A DNA stretch of 64,000 bases from Cephalopachus bancanus (Eukaryota > Chordata > Mammalia > Primates > Tarsiidae). Each line of letters opens with the position of its first letter. The first letter of the stretch is position 1. The translations under genes and the position numbers were made by a program. The notes under the pieces are model-generated. The model saw only the letters and a list, made by a program, of their open reading frames with translations. It had not been told where the DNA came from and ran no database searches. Shown in pieces: positions 34,975-46,056 of the stretch. Location: assembly GCA_027257055.1 (NCBI GenBank), contig JAPVLO010000003.1, forward strand, positions 10,543,501-10,607,500, given 5' to 3'.

Positions 34975-36480
34975 CTAACATGTTCATTCATTCATTCAAT
35001 AAGCATTTGTTTAGCAACCCTCTTCCAGGCATTGTGCCATAGAATGCTAGGGTAGCTTCAAGAAACTCACAGTCTATTGTGGGAAGGGGCAGAGGAGATA
35101 GCACATATGCTTATGATATTCCAAGTATTTTATTGCAACCTGGGGATATGGCAATGACAAGACAGATATGGTCCCTGCTTACATAACCTTGTGAAAAATA
35201 CATAAGAAAACATAAAAATATGATTAGAAATATGATTATTTCAGAAAGGTGGTATTATATAGATGAGAAAAGGTGATAATTGGATAGAGAGTGACTAGAG
35301 TAAAGAGGGTTGTGGTAGTTTTGAAAGAGTGGTTAAAACAAGGGTACAGTGATAGAAAGGAAGACATTCCTGAAAGGAGGAACACAAATGCAGAGAAAAG
35401 TAGCTGAGGTGGGAAAATAGGAAAAGAGGATAAAAGAAAAAAAGACAAAAAAGACAGAAGACCAGTTGTTTAGATCTTAACGAATGAGGGAACGAGGGGA
35501 GTAAAATGAGGTCAGAGAGAGAGAGGCAGGAGCCAGATCACCAGGGCTTTGCAGTCATGGTTAAGGAGCTTGATTTTCATTTCCAGTGCAATTGAAAGCT
35601 ATTGGAGGGTATTACTTAAGGATTTGATATAACCTAATTTATGATTTAATCCAGTTTTATGTAGAACACAGAATGAAAAAGAGGGGTCAAGGTGGAAATA
35701 GGAGGACAGGATGCCCTTGTAGGTAAGAGATGATGATGATTAAGACTGTTGTTGAAACAGTAGCGATACTGAATAATGGTCAGCTATTGATATACTTGAA
35801 CTGAAAAGTAAGAAAAATGAAGTGCCCAAAGATGGCCCTTAGGTTTGAGACTAAGTTACCAATTTATTGTGTTGCCACTAAATTAGATAGGCAAGACTAA
35901 GGACAGAAAACTTATGAATCAAGAGTACTTTTAGAAACCTATTAAATTTGAAATGGTAATTAAATCTTCAGGTCAGAAGCTCAGAAGAGAAGTTCACACT
36001 GGAGATATAACTGTAAGCATTATCACATACACCTGGCATTTAAACTTTGTGGAAGATATTGCTTGGAATAGATTTAGATGTAGAAGAGGGATGAAGATTG
36101 AACTCTGAGGAATTCCACCATTCAGACTGGAGGAAGTAAACAAAAAGGAGCCAAAAAGCATCACACAGTTTTAAGAGAAAAAAACAAAAGACATGTCACA
36201 GGAGCCAAGAAAAGAAGTGATTTGACCAAAAAAAAAAAAAAAAAGGAGTTATCATCTTTCCCAAAGGCTTCAGAGAGTTTAAAGAAAGTGGTCATAAATA
36301 TTAATAATTGATCACTGTATTTGGCAAAAGAGCTCATTGGTAATTTTATCCTTGTAAAGGATACTATGAAAACAAAGAAAAAATTCTGAAAAATGATTTT
36401 GGAGGGAAATAATATAAAATTTGAAGGCAAACGTTTGCAACTAAGTTAGTCAGGAAAGACAGGTGTTGGGGAAGGACATT
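34975..36480 (-). mobile_element. L2 LINE, 3' end to RT region (copy B)
   Basis: Starts with the inverse terminus 'cattcattcattcaataagcatttg'. The 3' UTR block occurs twice (34985-35090 and 35120-35200), so a second L2 end may be nested here. Then 'agatcaccagggctttgcagtcatggttaaggagcttgattttc', 'gaaagctattggagggtatta', 'actctgaggaattccaccattcag' (about 36100) and the RT palm region to about 36350-36480. Confidence 0.75.
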
Positions 36481-36589
36481 TTAGCAGAGATTCCAGTATA
36501 ATTAAAGGATAAAAGTTAGAGAAAGAGAAATATCATTGTATAGAAGAAGTTATAAGCAATGTGGTGTTGTTGAAGGATAAAGGACCATG

Positions 36590-37195
36590 TTGGAAATGAA
36601 GAGAAGTTCTGTTAGAAGGCTGTATCATGAAGAACATGGCGAATGTTATCTATAGGAAATTAGCAGCCACTGAAAGGTTTAATCAGGGAAGTGGTATTGT
36701 CTCATCTACATTTCCAGAAAGGTCATTCTGCAGCATGGACTATGGTAGGCAATATTGGAGACAAGAAAGCCATAGATGACTTGTTGAAATGTTATAGGTA
36801 AAAGATTATGAGGATACAAACTTGAGTAGCTATTTGAGATAGAAAATAAAGAACATATCCTAGACATATTGAGGAACTAAAGTTGGTTTATCCTTATTGA
36901 TCAGCCAAAATACCCTTTGATTTTAGCCTTCAGTGGCTGGGTGAATGGCAGTGACAGCATCTGTGATAGGCAAAACTGGGGGAGGAAACAGCTCAAGGAA
37001 AGAATTAATAAGCTCAGTTTCACACCTGTCAATACTAAGGTGTTTGTGAACCATGCTGATGAAGTTATCCAGTAGATGGCCAGATACTGATAAAAAATTT
37101 TTTGAATAGGTGTAGACAGGATATATGTATATATTCTAGAATTATTGAAAAAGATTCAAGACATTTGACAGTTCAAAGATATTGGTAACTTTGGC
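36590..37195 (-). mobile_element. L2 LINE, C-terminal coding region (copy C)
   Basis: The C-terminal block recurs: 'attagcagccactgaaaggtttaatcagggaagtgg' (about 36658-36695), then 'aggtcattctgcagcatgg', then about 36940-37090 'gtgaatggcagtgacagcatctgtgataggcaaaactgggggagg', corresponding to the inverse of the L2 'cagttaatgg' segment. Confidence 0.65.
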
Positions 37196-37208
37196 ACTTA
37201 CCAGTTTT

Positions 37209-37487
37209 TTTTTTTTTAGTTGGGGTCTCACTCAGTCGCCCAGACTGGAGTGCAGTGGCCGCTCCCGGCCACCGCAGCCTCGCCTGCTGGGCTCCGGGGA
37301 TCCTTCCGCCTCAGCCTTCCAAGTGGCCGGAATTACAAGCATGCGCTACCACGCCCGGCTGGTTTTTTTTTATTGTAGAGATGAGGTCTCGCTGCCCAGG
37401 CGGGTCTCGAACCCGCGGTCTCAGGCAATCCGCTCATCTCAGCCTCCCAAAGGCGCGGGATTACAGGCTGAGCCACCGAGCCCGGCT
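37209..37487 (-). mobile_element. Lineage-specific Alu, short-form subfamily, least diverged copy
   Basis: Inverse dimeric Alu of 279 bp with many surviving CpG sites, so probably the youngest insertion in the window. A 13-bp target-site duplication with one mismatch, ACTTACCAGTTTT / ACTTACTAGTTTT, lies at 37196-37208 and 37488-37500. In sense it contains the A-box-like TGGCTCAGCC, the B box within GCGGGTTCGAGACCCGC and the short form 'cctgggcagcgagacc'. It inserted into the L2 cluster. Confidence 0.95.
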
Positions 37488-37500
37488 ACTTACTAGTTTT

Positions 37501-38760
37501 AACAGCATGGTGACAGTGTTTTGAAGAGTGAGCTGTAGGAGAGGAAACAAAAGGAGTGAGTGTAGACTACTCTTTTGAGAAGTTTGAGTTGCTTGAATTT
37601 AGAAGAAGAGGAACAAGATTAGTCAGTTACTAGATATGTAAGATTAAAGAGATTCTCATTTCTTTTAGGATGGGAGAAACTTGAAAACATTTATAGACTC
37701 AGGAGAAGGAATGAAGGGGTGATTCAGGAGGGAAGTTGGATGATTGAAAAAGTCAAGTTCAAGTGGAGGCAGGGGAGAATGTACTCAAGGACTCAGATGA
37801 GTGGCTGGCTGGGATCAAGAGGAAGAACAACTCAATCTCTGAGACTGCAGAAGAGTAGTTGGTGTGAATGTGGATAAGGTGACTAAAGGGACCGAGAAGC
37901 TTCAGTTTTCTACAACTCTTAAGAGGAACAAGATCATTGTTGAGAGTGAAGAGGGTGGTGTTCAGTATGGCATTTCATACTAGTGAAGATTTGGAGGGGC
38001 TTATATGGAAATCAGAAATAAAAAAAGATAACAAAGAGCTAATAAAGAGATTGATGAACCACACTTGATTCAATTTAGAGAACATAAATTTGTAGAGTGG
38101 CTAATCTGTGTGGTTGCATACTTTGAAAAAAAAAAGCACAAAACATTTAGGTGTAGGAATAGAAAAAAATGAAAAAATGAAATACTAAACCAAGTTTACA
38201 TTTATATTAACAAATAAAGTAGAAAGATGAGGAGAAAGAGAACTGTAGGTACTAATGAGAGAGAAGTTCAATGGTCCATTATGGAACCCAGGCTGAGCAG
38301 TAAAAAATGAGAGGTTAGAATGCAGCTGACACACTAATGAGAGATGAAAGATTCAAGGTACCAAGAAGGGTGAAGGATAGTTAAGACTGGAGCAAGAAAT
38401 TGAGAGGCCTGGAGATAGTCTATGTGAAAAACCGAAAGAGATTAATATTTCAGAGAAGGAAACATTCAAGGTGATAACAAAATCTAGGGAATGACCATGG
38501 AAGTTAATGACTGGGTTGGAGTGAAATGAAGTGGAGGTAAAGGCCATAAGAACTGATATTAGATGCCAGATGGCTCATCAACATGGAAATTAAAGTCTTT
38601 CTTATCATGGCATAGAAGTTGATGCAGGGCCAGAATACACACAAAGGGGAGGAACCATGAAGTTAGTAGGGAACAGTGATGGGTGAAGATAGAGGCTGTA
38701 GGGATAGGAGTTTTTATAAGTACATGGATGATCACCTGCACGCAGCCTACTTATGTAGTA
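37501..38760 (-). mobile_element. L2 LINE, 5' part with endonuclease motif
   Basis: Inverse L2 upstream of RT: 'agactactcttttgagaagttt' (37566) corresponds to the consensus just N-terminal to RT, and 'aggatgggagaaacttg' (37670) follows. At 38560-38620 the minus strand encodes 'KKDFNFHVDEPSGI', a decayed form of the endonuclease GDFN-H-D motif. With copy B this gives almost every L2 segment in the correct order. Confidence 0.7.
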
Positions 38761-38769
38761 CCTCACATT

Positions 38770-39450
38770 TCCAAAATAAAATAAAATTTTAAAAATAACA
38801 TGGATGACCTATATTTTGGGGGCAGTGGTGGTAGTAGGATCAATACATAATGAAGTTAACATGGGAGGATTTGTTTACAATCAAGAATTCTGGGATCTTA
38901 ACGGGGAACTTTTGAAAGAGGAGCAGTGAGATTGGGACTAGTCTGAGAAAATATAAGCAATAAAGGGATACAAATAGAAGAAAAGAAAGATGACTATGAA
39001 GTTCTATGTTTTGAACAGCAAGCATCACAAGGAAGCCAGTTGAGTGTGATGGCTACAAAGATTCACAAAAAACATTGACATAAAGCAGTAGAATTTGAGT
39101 CTGGTGATGCTTGCATTTAGGCAGCCTGCTCTAGTGACTGGTACAGGAATAGACCTTCAAGGTCAGTGACTCAGCTAAGAGTTCTAATGCAGGCACAGAG
39201 ACATAAGGAGGTAGTGAAAGGCTTCATCCATGTGTACTGAGTCCTCTTTTCCTAGCATAGTCAGTCAACTTTCTTCTTTTTTTCCATGCACTTCTTGGTG
39301 TTCTCCCTTGCTGTTCACACATTAAATGTCAATCTCTTTACCAATCTTTAAATCCTCACTCACTTTGGGTACTTCATCAATTAAGTTCTATACAAGTTTG
39401 TTAGCTATGATGTATTATTAAAATAACTGCTATTTACCCCAAAGGCAGGT
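38770..39450. other. No recognised feature
   Basis: AT-rich; could include the decayed L2 5' UTR, but nothing specific is visible. Confidence 0.4.
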
Positions 39451-39459
39451 CTATCTTGA

Positions 39460-39700
39460 ATCTCTCTTTGAGAAGCTCCACTGCTTTCACTGGGATTCAG
39501 AGTAAAAGTTGATCCCTTCTTTATTTCTTTCACTGGCTCACAACATTTAAACCTGACCACTTTGCACATAATGCCATTTAATTTTCTCCCATGGTCTCCC
39601 ACATCCAAATGGTTCTTGTTTCACCATTTCACACTAACTCTCGTTTGGGTTATGTAATTGCTGATAATTTATGAAAGACTGTATTTTTCTCTTTGCCTTT
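39460..39700 (+). mobile_element. Possible L2/CR1 fragment
   Basis: 'actgctttcactgggattcagagtaaaagttgatccc...ctggctcacaacatttaaacctgaccac' weakly follows the sense L2 C-terminal coding order. Confidence 0.3.
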
Positions 39701-39959
39701 TTTCACTAGTGTAATTTCTACTGCTTTGGAGTCATCAAGGATGCTCTGTATAGCATGAATATGTAAGAATGATCTGGAAGGTCTGGAAACTACATTTTTC
39801 TTAATAAAAAGCAAAGTGCATTTAGAAAACTCAGACTGCAGACACATTTTTCTGAACCTTGCTCTCCCATGCAGTGCTGGAAGCATAAGAGAGGGCAGAG
39901 AGTGAACTGCCTTTGCTCTAGAAACAGAGGTTGCTTTTGTGTGACTTGCTCTCAAACAT

Positions 39960-40425
39960 CATTATCTCTTACACTTTGACCTGTCCAAATGCTGGAATTT
40001 CCTTGCTCAGACCTACCTTTGGGACCTACCAGACTCGAACTGTCTCTGTTTACTATTTGAAATTAACCTGAAAAGCATTCATCCAGCCTTGTTGGTTACT
40101 CTAGGCTCAACCTATTGCCCTGCATTTCTAAAAAATGGAGAAGATGGGTTTTGATTGAAGATCAAACTGGTCAAAAGAGATTGGAACTGAATCTAGAGGG
40201 AATAAATTCAGGTAAAGCTGCGAACTCATACACTGTGATGAACAGTGCGACTCCTCATTGATAACTCTACCTCTTGCTTTGCCTCTGCCAAAGCATTACC
40301 CATCTATACAGGCATTGGTATAGTTTAAAAAGATCTGCATAAATTACCCAGTTACATAGATTTGGTTATACTATCAACTCTATTTCAAAGTCTAGCTTTC
40401 CTAACAGTCATGGGAACATAATTCT
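39960..40425. other. No recognised feature
   Basis: Unique-looking sequence. Confidence 0.45.
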
Positions 40426-40429
40426 TAGC

Positions 40430-40760
40430 AGGTCCTTCAAGGCAATTTATAACCAAACTTTAATCTACCATTCTGTCTCCATCTCTTGCCAGTTTTAATA
40501 CTGCCCTTATGTTCCTGCCTTATTGTATTGTTCTTTATCTCAACACAGAGAGTTTTTCCACATCCCTCTGTCTTCCATATGTTAGTATCTAGTTGTAAAT
40601 TGCTTTCTACCATTTTTTGCCTGAAGAACACCTTCACAGCCTTCAAATCTTCAAGTTCCAAAGTAACCTCCTGTGGAAGTTTCCCAAATGTCTACAGCCA
40701 AAGACAATGACTGCACTTTATATGTTCTTTCTATACATATCTGTTTAATTGTTGAAAAAT
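40430..40760 (+). mobile_element. Possible L2/CR1 3' fragment
   Basis: 'ttttgcctgaagaacaccttcacagccttcaaatcttc' and 'aacctcctgtggaagtttccc' resemble the sense L2 C-terminal end, strongly decayed. Confidence 0.35.
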
Positions 40761-40764
40761 TCAT

Positions 40765-41066
40765 AGGGCAGGGTGGCAGACTGGAAAATCTTGGGCAGGA
40801 GCTGAAGCTGCAATCTACATATAGGAGTTCTACAGAGAAACCTCTGAGAAAGACTTAGAAGAAGACTAGTTTTGCTCTTAATGCCTTTCAACTGATTGAT
40901 GTGACCCACCCAGATGACTGATGATAATCTCCTTTACTTAGAGTCAACTGACTATAGATGTTAACAACATCTATAAAACACCTTAACAACACTTAGATAA
41001 GTGTTTAATGGAATAACTGAGTACTACAGCCTAACCAAGTTGACATATAAAACTAATCATCACAGT
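40765..41066 (-). mobile_element. ERVL LTR (MLT2-like)
   Basis: Inverse LTR: 'gcctttcaactgattgatgtgacccaccc', 'ctcctttacttagagtcaactgac', 'gttaacaacatctataaaacacctt', 'agcctaaccaagttgacatataaaactaatcatcaca'. The right end is the sense TG start ('tgtgatgatta'). Good family fit. Confidence 0.75.
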
Positions 41067-41639
41067 GAGATGTAATAATTGGTATCACATTGAAGCCAAG
41101 TTTTCAAATATCTAAAAACAGCTCTAGCAGAAGGATGGTTCTGTGAGATCATATGGAGTCTGTCATTTACATTTTTTATTGGTCACATATGCTAGCTATT
41201 AAATATCTATAATATATAAGGATAATCTATGGGTTTGTATCTAATAACAAAGTTTCAAAATATATAAATCGGAAATCAGCATAATTATATGGAGAAATAT
41301 ATCTACAATTATAGTTGAAGATTTTAACATACTACTGTAAGTTATAGAATTAGACAAATAAAAAAACAGTAAAGATATAAATGATTTATACAATACAATC
41401 AAATCCCTGTGTTTATAAAACATAACACTAAACAGTTAATGAATACATGGTCTTTTTAACGGGTCATGGTACATTTACAAAAATGGACCAAATACTGAAC
41501 CATAAAATATCTCAATAAAAAGATAAATATCATATATTATCTGATAACAGTGGAATTAAATTAAAAATGATGAACAATAATATATCTAGATGTTATCAGT
41601 CGAAGTTCAAGCAGTAGAAAATAGTATATATCATATGCA

Positions 41640-42230
41640 CATACCTCCATACATACACACATGAACATATTACATGCATGCACACGCATAGAGATTTGTC
41701 AGAGGGAATTGCTTTATGCAATTGTGGGAGCAGGCGAAGTAGTCATGGTAAGGCTGACTCTGTGAGTGGTATTGGAGCTTAAAGTCTAGAAATTAGGCAG
41801 TCAAGAAGGCAGGATCACAAGCAGGCTGAAACATACAAGCTGGAACCCCATAAGGATGGACTAGAACCTATAACCATTCTTGTTGCGTCTAACACAGTGA
41901 TGAGATACATTACAGAAATCAGGTTCTTTTCCACTGAACTAAACACACACACCTGACCTATGAGTCAGAGAAGCTGAAGCAGGATCCCGGAGATGACAGA
42001 AAAATTGCAGGCCAGCTACTGTTTCATACCAATGAATTCAGTCATTAGATCAGCAATAGCCTGTGTAAACTACAAAATAGCAGTTGCTTCTCCTACAGCC
42101 TCCTAATTATACCAAGGCTGTCCCTTGTAGCCCACCACAACCAGAAACATACAAAAAGGAAGTTCTGGAAAATGTAGTTGAGCCTAGCCAATTGACAAAT
42201 GATAAAAGGATTTACACCAGGAAAAGCCCA
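41640..42230. mobile_element. Probable LTR insertion of unknown family within the L1M
   Basis: It separates L1M endonuclease from ORF2 middle sequence. 'agggaattgctttatgcaattgtggg' at left and 'ggaagttctggaaaatgtagttgagcctagcc' at right resemble ERV LTR segments in inverse orientation. No terminal duplication was found. Confidence 0.4.
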
Positions 42231-42305
42231 AATATTTACAAATTCACAGCATAGTATTAAGTAGTCCATGAGTTAAGGAAGAACTAACAAGGACAACTAG
42301 AAACT

Positions 42306-42639
42306 CTTTTTTTGTTTGTTTGTTTTTGTTTTTGTTTTTGAGTTGGAGTTTCACTCTGTCGCCCAGACTGGAGTGCAATGGCCACTCCCGGCCACCACAG
42401 CCTCCACCCACTGGGCTCTGGCGATCCTTCCACCTCAGCCTTCCGAGTAGCCAGAATTACAGGCACGCGCTACCACACCCGGCTAATTTTTGATTTATTG
42501 TAGAGATGAGGTCTCACTGCCCAGGCGGGTGTCGAACCCGCGGGCTCAGGCAATCCACTCACCTCAGCCTCCCAAAGGCGCGGGATTACAGGCGCGCCCA
42601 TCAGGCGCGGGATTGCAGGCTGAGCCACCGAGCCCGGTT
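42306..42639 (-). mobile_element. Lineage-specific Alu, short form, with internal head duplication
   Basis: Inverse Alu with a T/G-rich (TTTG)n tail complement. An 8-bp target-site duplication TAGAAACT lies at 42298-42305 and 42640-42647. It has the short form 'ctgcccaggcgggtg'. The left-arm start is partly duplicated: 'ggcgcgggattacaggc' (42575-42591) and 'ggcgcgggattgcaggc' (42604-42620), a tandem repeat of period 29. Confidence 0.93.
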
Positions 42640-43139
42640 TAGAAACTATTTTGAACTGAATAAAAATAATGAAAATACAACAGGACAAAAGTTGTGAAGT
42701 AAAGCTAAAGCAGTACTTAGATGAAAATTTAAGCTCTAAAAAATGTTAGCATTAAAAAATAAGTAGAGTTTACATCAATGATCTCTATAGAAATTATGAA
42801 TGTTCAAAAATTAGAAAGAAGGGAACAAAGTAAAAATTAGCAAAACAAAAAACAAGCAATAGAATAAATTAAGGGAAAATTTTATTATTTGAAAGAGTAT
42901 TAGAATTGATAATCTCCTACTTAAATTGATCAAGAAAAAAATAAAGGGCACAAATTACTAACAACTGTTATAAAAGAGGGAATGTATCCAAGAGACAGTA
43001 AAATAATAATAAGAAAATATATGAACAATTTTATGTCAATACATTTGACAACTTAGATGAAATGAACAATTTTATTGAAAAAGAAAGCTCATTAAAACTG
43101 ACAATAAATGAAACTTAGAATCTGAATATCCCCATTTCT

Positions 43140-43221
43140 TTTCTTTTTTTTTTTAAGCAGAAGTTTATTAAGAAGACAGAAAAGCTCCCACAACAGGAAG
43201 GGACCTGAAAAGGGTTTCCCA
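43140..43221 (-). mobile_element. 82-bp retrocopy of an unidentified polyadenylated transcript end
   Basis: A perfect 15-bp target-site duplication AATATCCCCATTTCT lies at 43125-43139 and 43222-43236. The insert begins with 'ttctttttttttttt' and in reverse complement ends '...cttcttaataaacttctgctt' plus poly(A), so a canonical AATAAA signal sits about 11 bases before the tail. Only about 66 bp of the transcript body is present. It is not Alu, MIR or L1. The body vaguely resembles the R region of an LTR transcript; the parent is unknown. Confidence 0.85.
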
Positions 43222-43255
43222 AATATCCCCATTTCTATTAAAAATTAAATTTATT

Positions 43256-43554
<299 letters not shown>

Positions 43555-43873
43555 TTAATACCAAGCTCAGATATTAACAATAGTGAATTTTATCAACCAC
43601 TTAAAAAAGTAACCCTATATTGCATACAAATTCTTTCTAAAAATACAAAAGAAAAAACTTCCTTCTTAATATGGTCAATATAATTCAAATACCAAAATAT
43701 GACAGAAATACTACAGAAAAAATAAATTCCCATAAATTATCCCTCATAAGAATTTAGCCAAAAATACTTAATAAAATATTAGCAAACCTAATACTTAACA
43801 AAAAAATTAGCAAATATATTAAAATAATAATATACCATAGCCAGGAAAGTTTTGTTCCAAAAATGCAGGGTTG

Positions 43874-44150
43874 AGTCAGGCTCGGTGTCTCAGCCTGTAA
43901 TCCTATGCTTTGGGAGGCTAAGGTGAGTGAATTGCCTGAGCCTGCGGGTTTGAGACCCACCTGGGCAACTTGGCGAGACCTCATCTCTACAATAAATCAA
44001 AAATTAGCCAGGCATGGCAGCACGCGCCAGTAGTTCCAGCTACTTCGAAGACTGAGGCAGAAGGATCGCCGGAGCCCAGCAGGTCAAGGCTGCGGTGGCC
44101 AGGAGCGGCTACTGCACTCCAGTCTGGGTGACAGAGTGAGAGTCCAACTC

Positions 44151-44174
<24 letters not shown>
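43874..44174 (+). mobile_element. Lineage-specific Alu, long-form subfamily
   Basis: Complete dimer with a 15-bp target-site duplication AAAAATGCAGGGTTG at 43859-43873 and 44175-44189 and a long A tail of about 28. It has the long form 'cacctgggcaacttggcgag' and the right arm 'gcggtggccaggagcggc'. It inserted exactly in the RT segment of the host L1M. Confidence 0.95.
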
Positions 44175-44181
<7 letters not shown>

Positions 44182-44490
44182 CAGGGTTGGTTTTAACATT
44201 TGAAACCCAAGAAAATAATTTACTATATTTACAGGATAAAAGACAAATTATCTTTTCAATACTTGCAAAAACATTCTACAAAATGTATTATCTACTTACA
44301 ATTAAAGAAAAAAATCTTGCCTAAAATTAGGAATAAAAGAAATTTCTCAATGAGATCAAAGTCATCCAAAAAAGTCTATAGCTAGTATTATATTTAACAT
44401 GAGATACATTCCCCAAGATTATAAATAATTCAAGGATATCCACTTTTGTTATGTGTGCTCCACATTGAACAAAAGACATTAAGAAAGTAG

Positions 44491-44656
44491 GGCTGGGCCC
44501 AGTGGCTCATACCTGTAATCCCAGAACTGGGAGGACAAGCAGGAGGATTGCTTGAGTCCAGGAATTTGAGACCAGCCTGGCAATGTAGTGAGACCTTGTC
44601 TCTATAAAAATTAAAAAAAAAAAAGTTAGCCAGTCATGGTGTAAAAAAAAAAAAAA
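44491..44656 (+). mobile_element. AluJ left arm, right arm lost
   Basis: 'ggctgggcccagtggctcatacctgtaatccc' through 'ccttgtctctataaaaattaaaa', then only 'gttagccagtcatggtgt' of the right arm before an A run. Flanks 'aagaaagta' at 44481-44489 and 44667-44675 suggest a 9-bp target-site duplication. Confidence 0.88.
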
Positions 44657-44711
44657 GGAAATGAAAAAGAAAGTAAACTGGCAAGATCCTGAGAAAAGAA
44701 AAGGATCTGGA

Positions 44712-44742
44712 ATATATATATATATTTTATATATATATATAA
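44712..44742. repeat. (TA)n microsatellite
   Basis: 'atatatatatatattttatatatatatata'. Confidence 0.9.
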
Positions 44743-45483
44743 CTCCTACAATTCAATAATAAAACCACAAAGTACTCAATTAAAATGGGCATAATTTAAA
44801 GTTTTATATACATTTCACAAGAGAAAATATGTGACTGGCCAACAAACACGTGAACAATTAATTAACATCATTGGTCAACTGGGAACTATAAATTAAAATC
44901 ACAGTGAGATACTACTCCACACACATGAAATGACTTCAATTACAATGACTGCTAATAACAATTGTTGAAGAAGATATAGTACAAATGGAACTCAATATTT
45001 GTGGGAGAATAAAACTATCTTATAATTTATTATAAAACTAAATGTACAACTACCCTAAGATCCAACAATTCTAGCTCTAGTTATTTGCCCAAGACAGACT
45101 AAAAGCAACTTGTATAAGAATGTTTATAGCAGCTTTAATCATAATAGCTGGAGATCCCAAATGTTTATCAATATGAGAATGAATAAACAAATTGATATAT
45201 TCATATAATGGCATACTACTAAACAATAAAATAGAAAGAATTATTGCTATTTGCATGCATCGAGTTGGCTGAATTTCCAGAACACTACGCTGAGTGAAAG
45301 ACGTCTTCTGCGAACTATACAAGCTGCATGATTCTATGTATATGATATTCTAAAACAGACAAATCTAAGGTATGTTAGAAAAAAATGAGAACAAGGGTTA
45401 CCTTCTCCAGAGTATTAGGAGTAGAGATTGACTCAAAAGAGGAAAGAGAACTTTCTGGAGGTTATGGTGATGCTCTATATCTT

Positions 45484-45715
45484 TTTTTTTTCTTTCAGTT
45501 GGAGTCCTACTCTGTCACCCAGGTTGGAGTGCAATGGCACACTCACGGTCACTCCAGAGTCAACCTGCTGGGCTCTGGCGATCCTTCTGCCTCAGCATTC
45601 CAAGAAGCGGGAACTACAGGTGTGCGCTACCACACTCAGCTAAATTTGTGATTTATTGTAGAAACGAGGTCTCACCAAGTTGCCCAAGCTGGTTTCGAAC
45701 CCGCAGGCAAAGTTT
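45484..45715 (-). mobile_element. Lineage-specific Alu, long form, 5'-truncated
   Basis: Inverse Alu whose right arm and most of the left arm are present, with the first about 60 bp missing (it stops at 'gaacccgcaggc'). 'TATATCTT' at 45476-45483 and 45716-45723 is a probable 8-bp target-site duplication. Confidence 0.88.
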
Positions 45716-45775
45716 TATATCTTAATAAGTACACCTTATCAAAAGTCAGCAAAAGTATAATTAAGATTTGTTCAT

Positions 45776-46056
45776 AAACCGGGCCCGGTGGATCAGCCTG
45801 TAATCCCGCGCCTTTGGGAGGCTGAGGTGAGTGGATTGCCTGAGCCCGCGGCTTCGAGACCCGCCTGGGCAGCGAGACCTCATCTCGACAATAAATTAAA
45901 AAATCAGCTGGGCGTGGTAGTGCATGCCTGTAATTCCGGCTACTCGGAAGGCTGAGGCAGAAGGATCGCTGGAGCCCAGCAGGTTGAGGCTGTGGTGGCC
46001 AGGAGCGGCCACTGCACTCCAGTCTGGGTGACAGAGTGAGACTCCAACTCAAAAAA
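45776..46056 (+). mobile_element. Lineage-specific Alu, short-form subfamily
   Basis: Complete 281-bp dimer. A perfect 13-bp target-site duplication AAGATTTGTTCAT lies at 45763-45775 and 46057-46069. CpG-rich, with the short form 'cctgggcagcgagacc', head 'taatcccgcgcctttggg' and right arm hairpin GTGGCCAGGAGCGGCCAC. The tail is only about 8 A. Confidence 0.95.

Noticed and set aside
42506..42545. tRNA-like T-arm ('ggcgggtgtcgaacccgcgg')
   Set aside because: It is the B-box region of an Alu on the minus strand; no acceptor, D or anticodon arm surrounds it.
45672..46052. 126-codon frame on the minus strand
   Set aside because: It is antisense Alu translation (repetitive '[12 protein letters not shown]' type), a well-known artefact.
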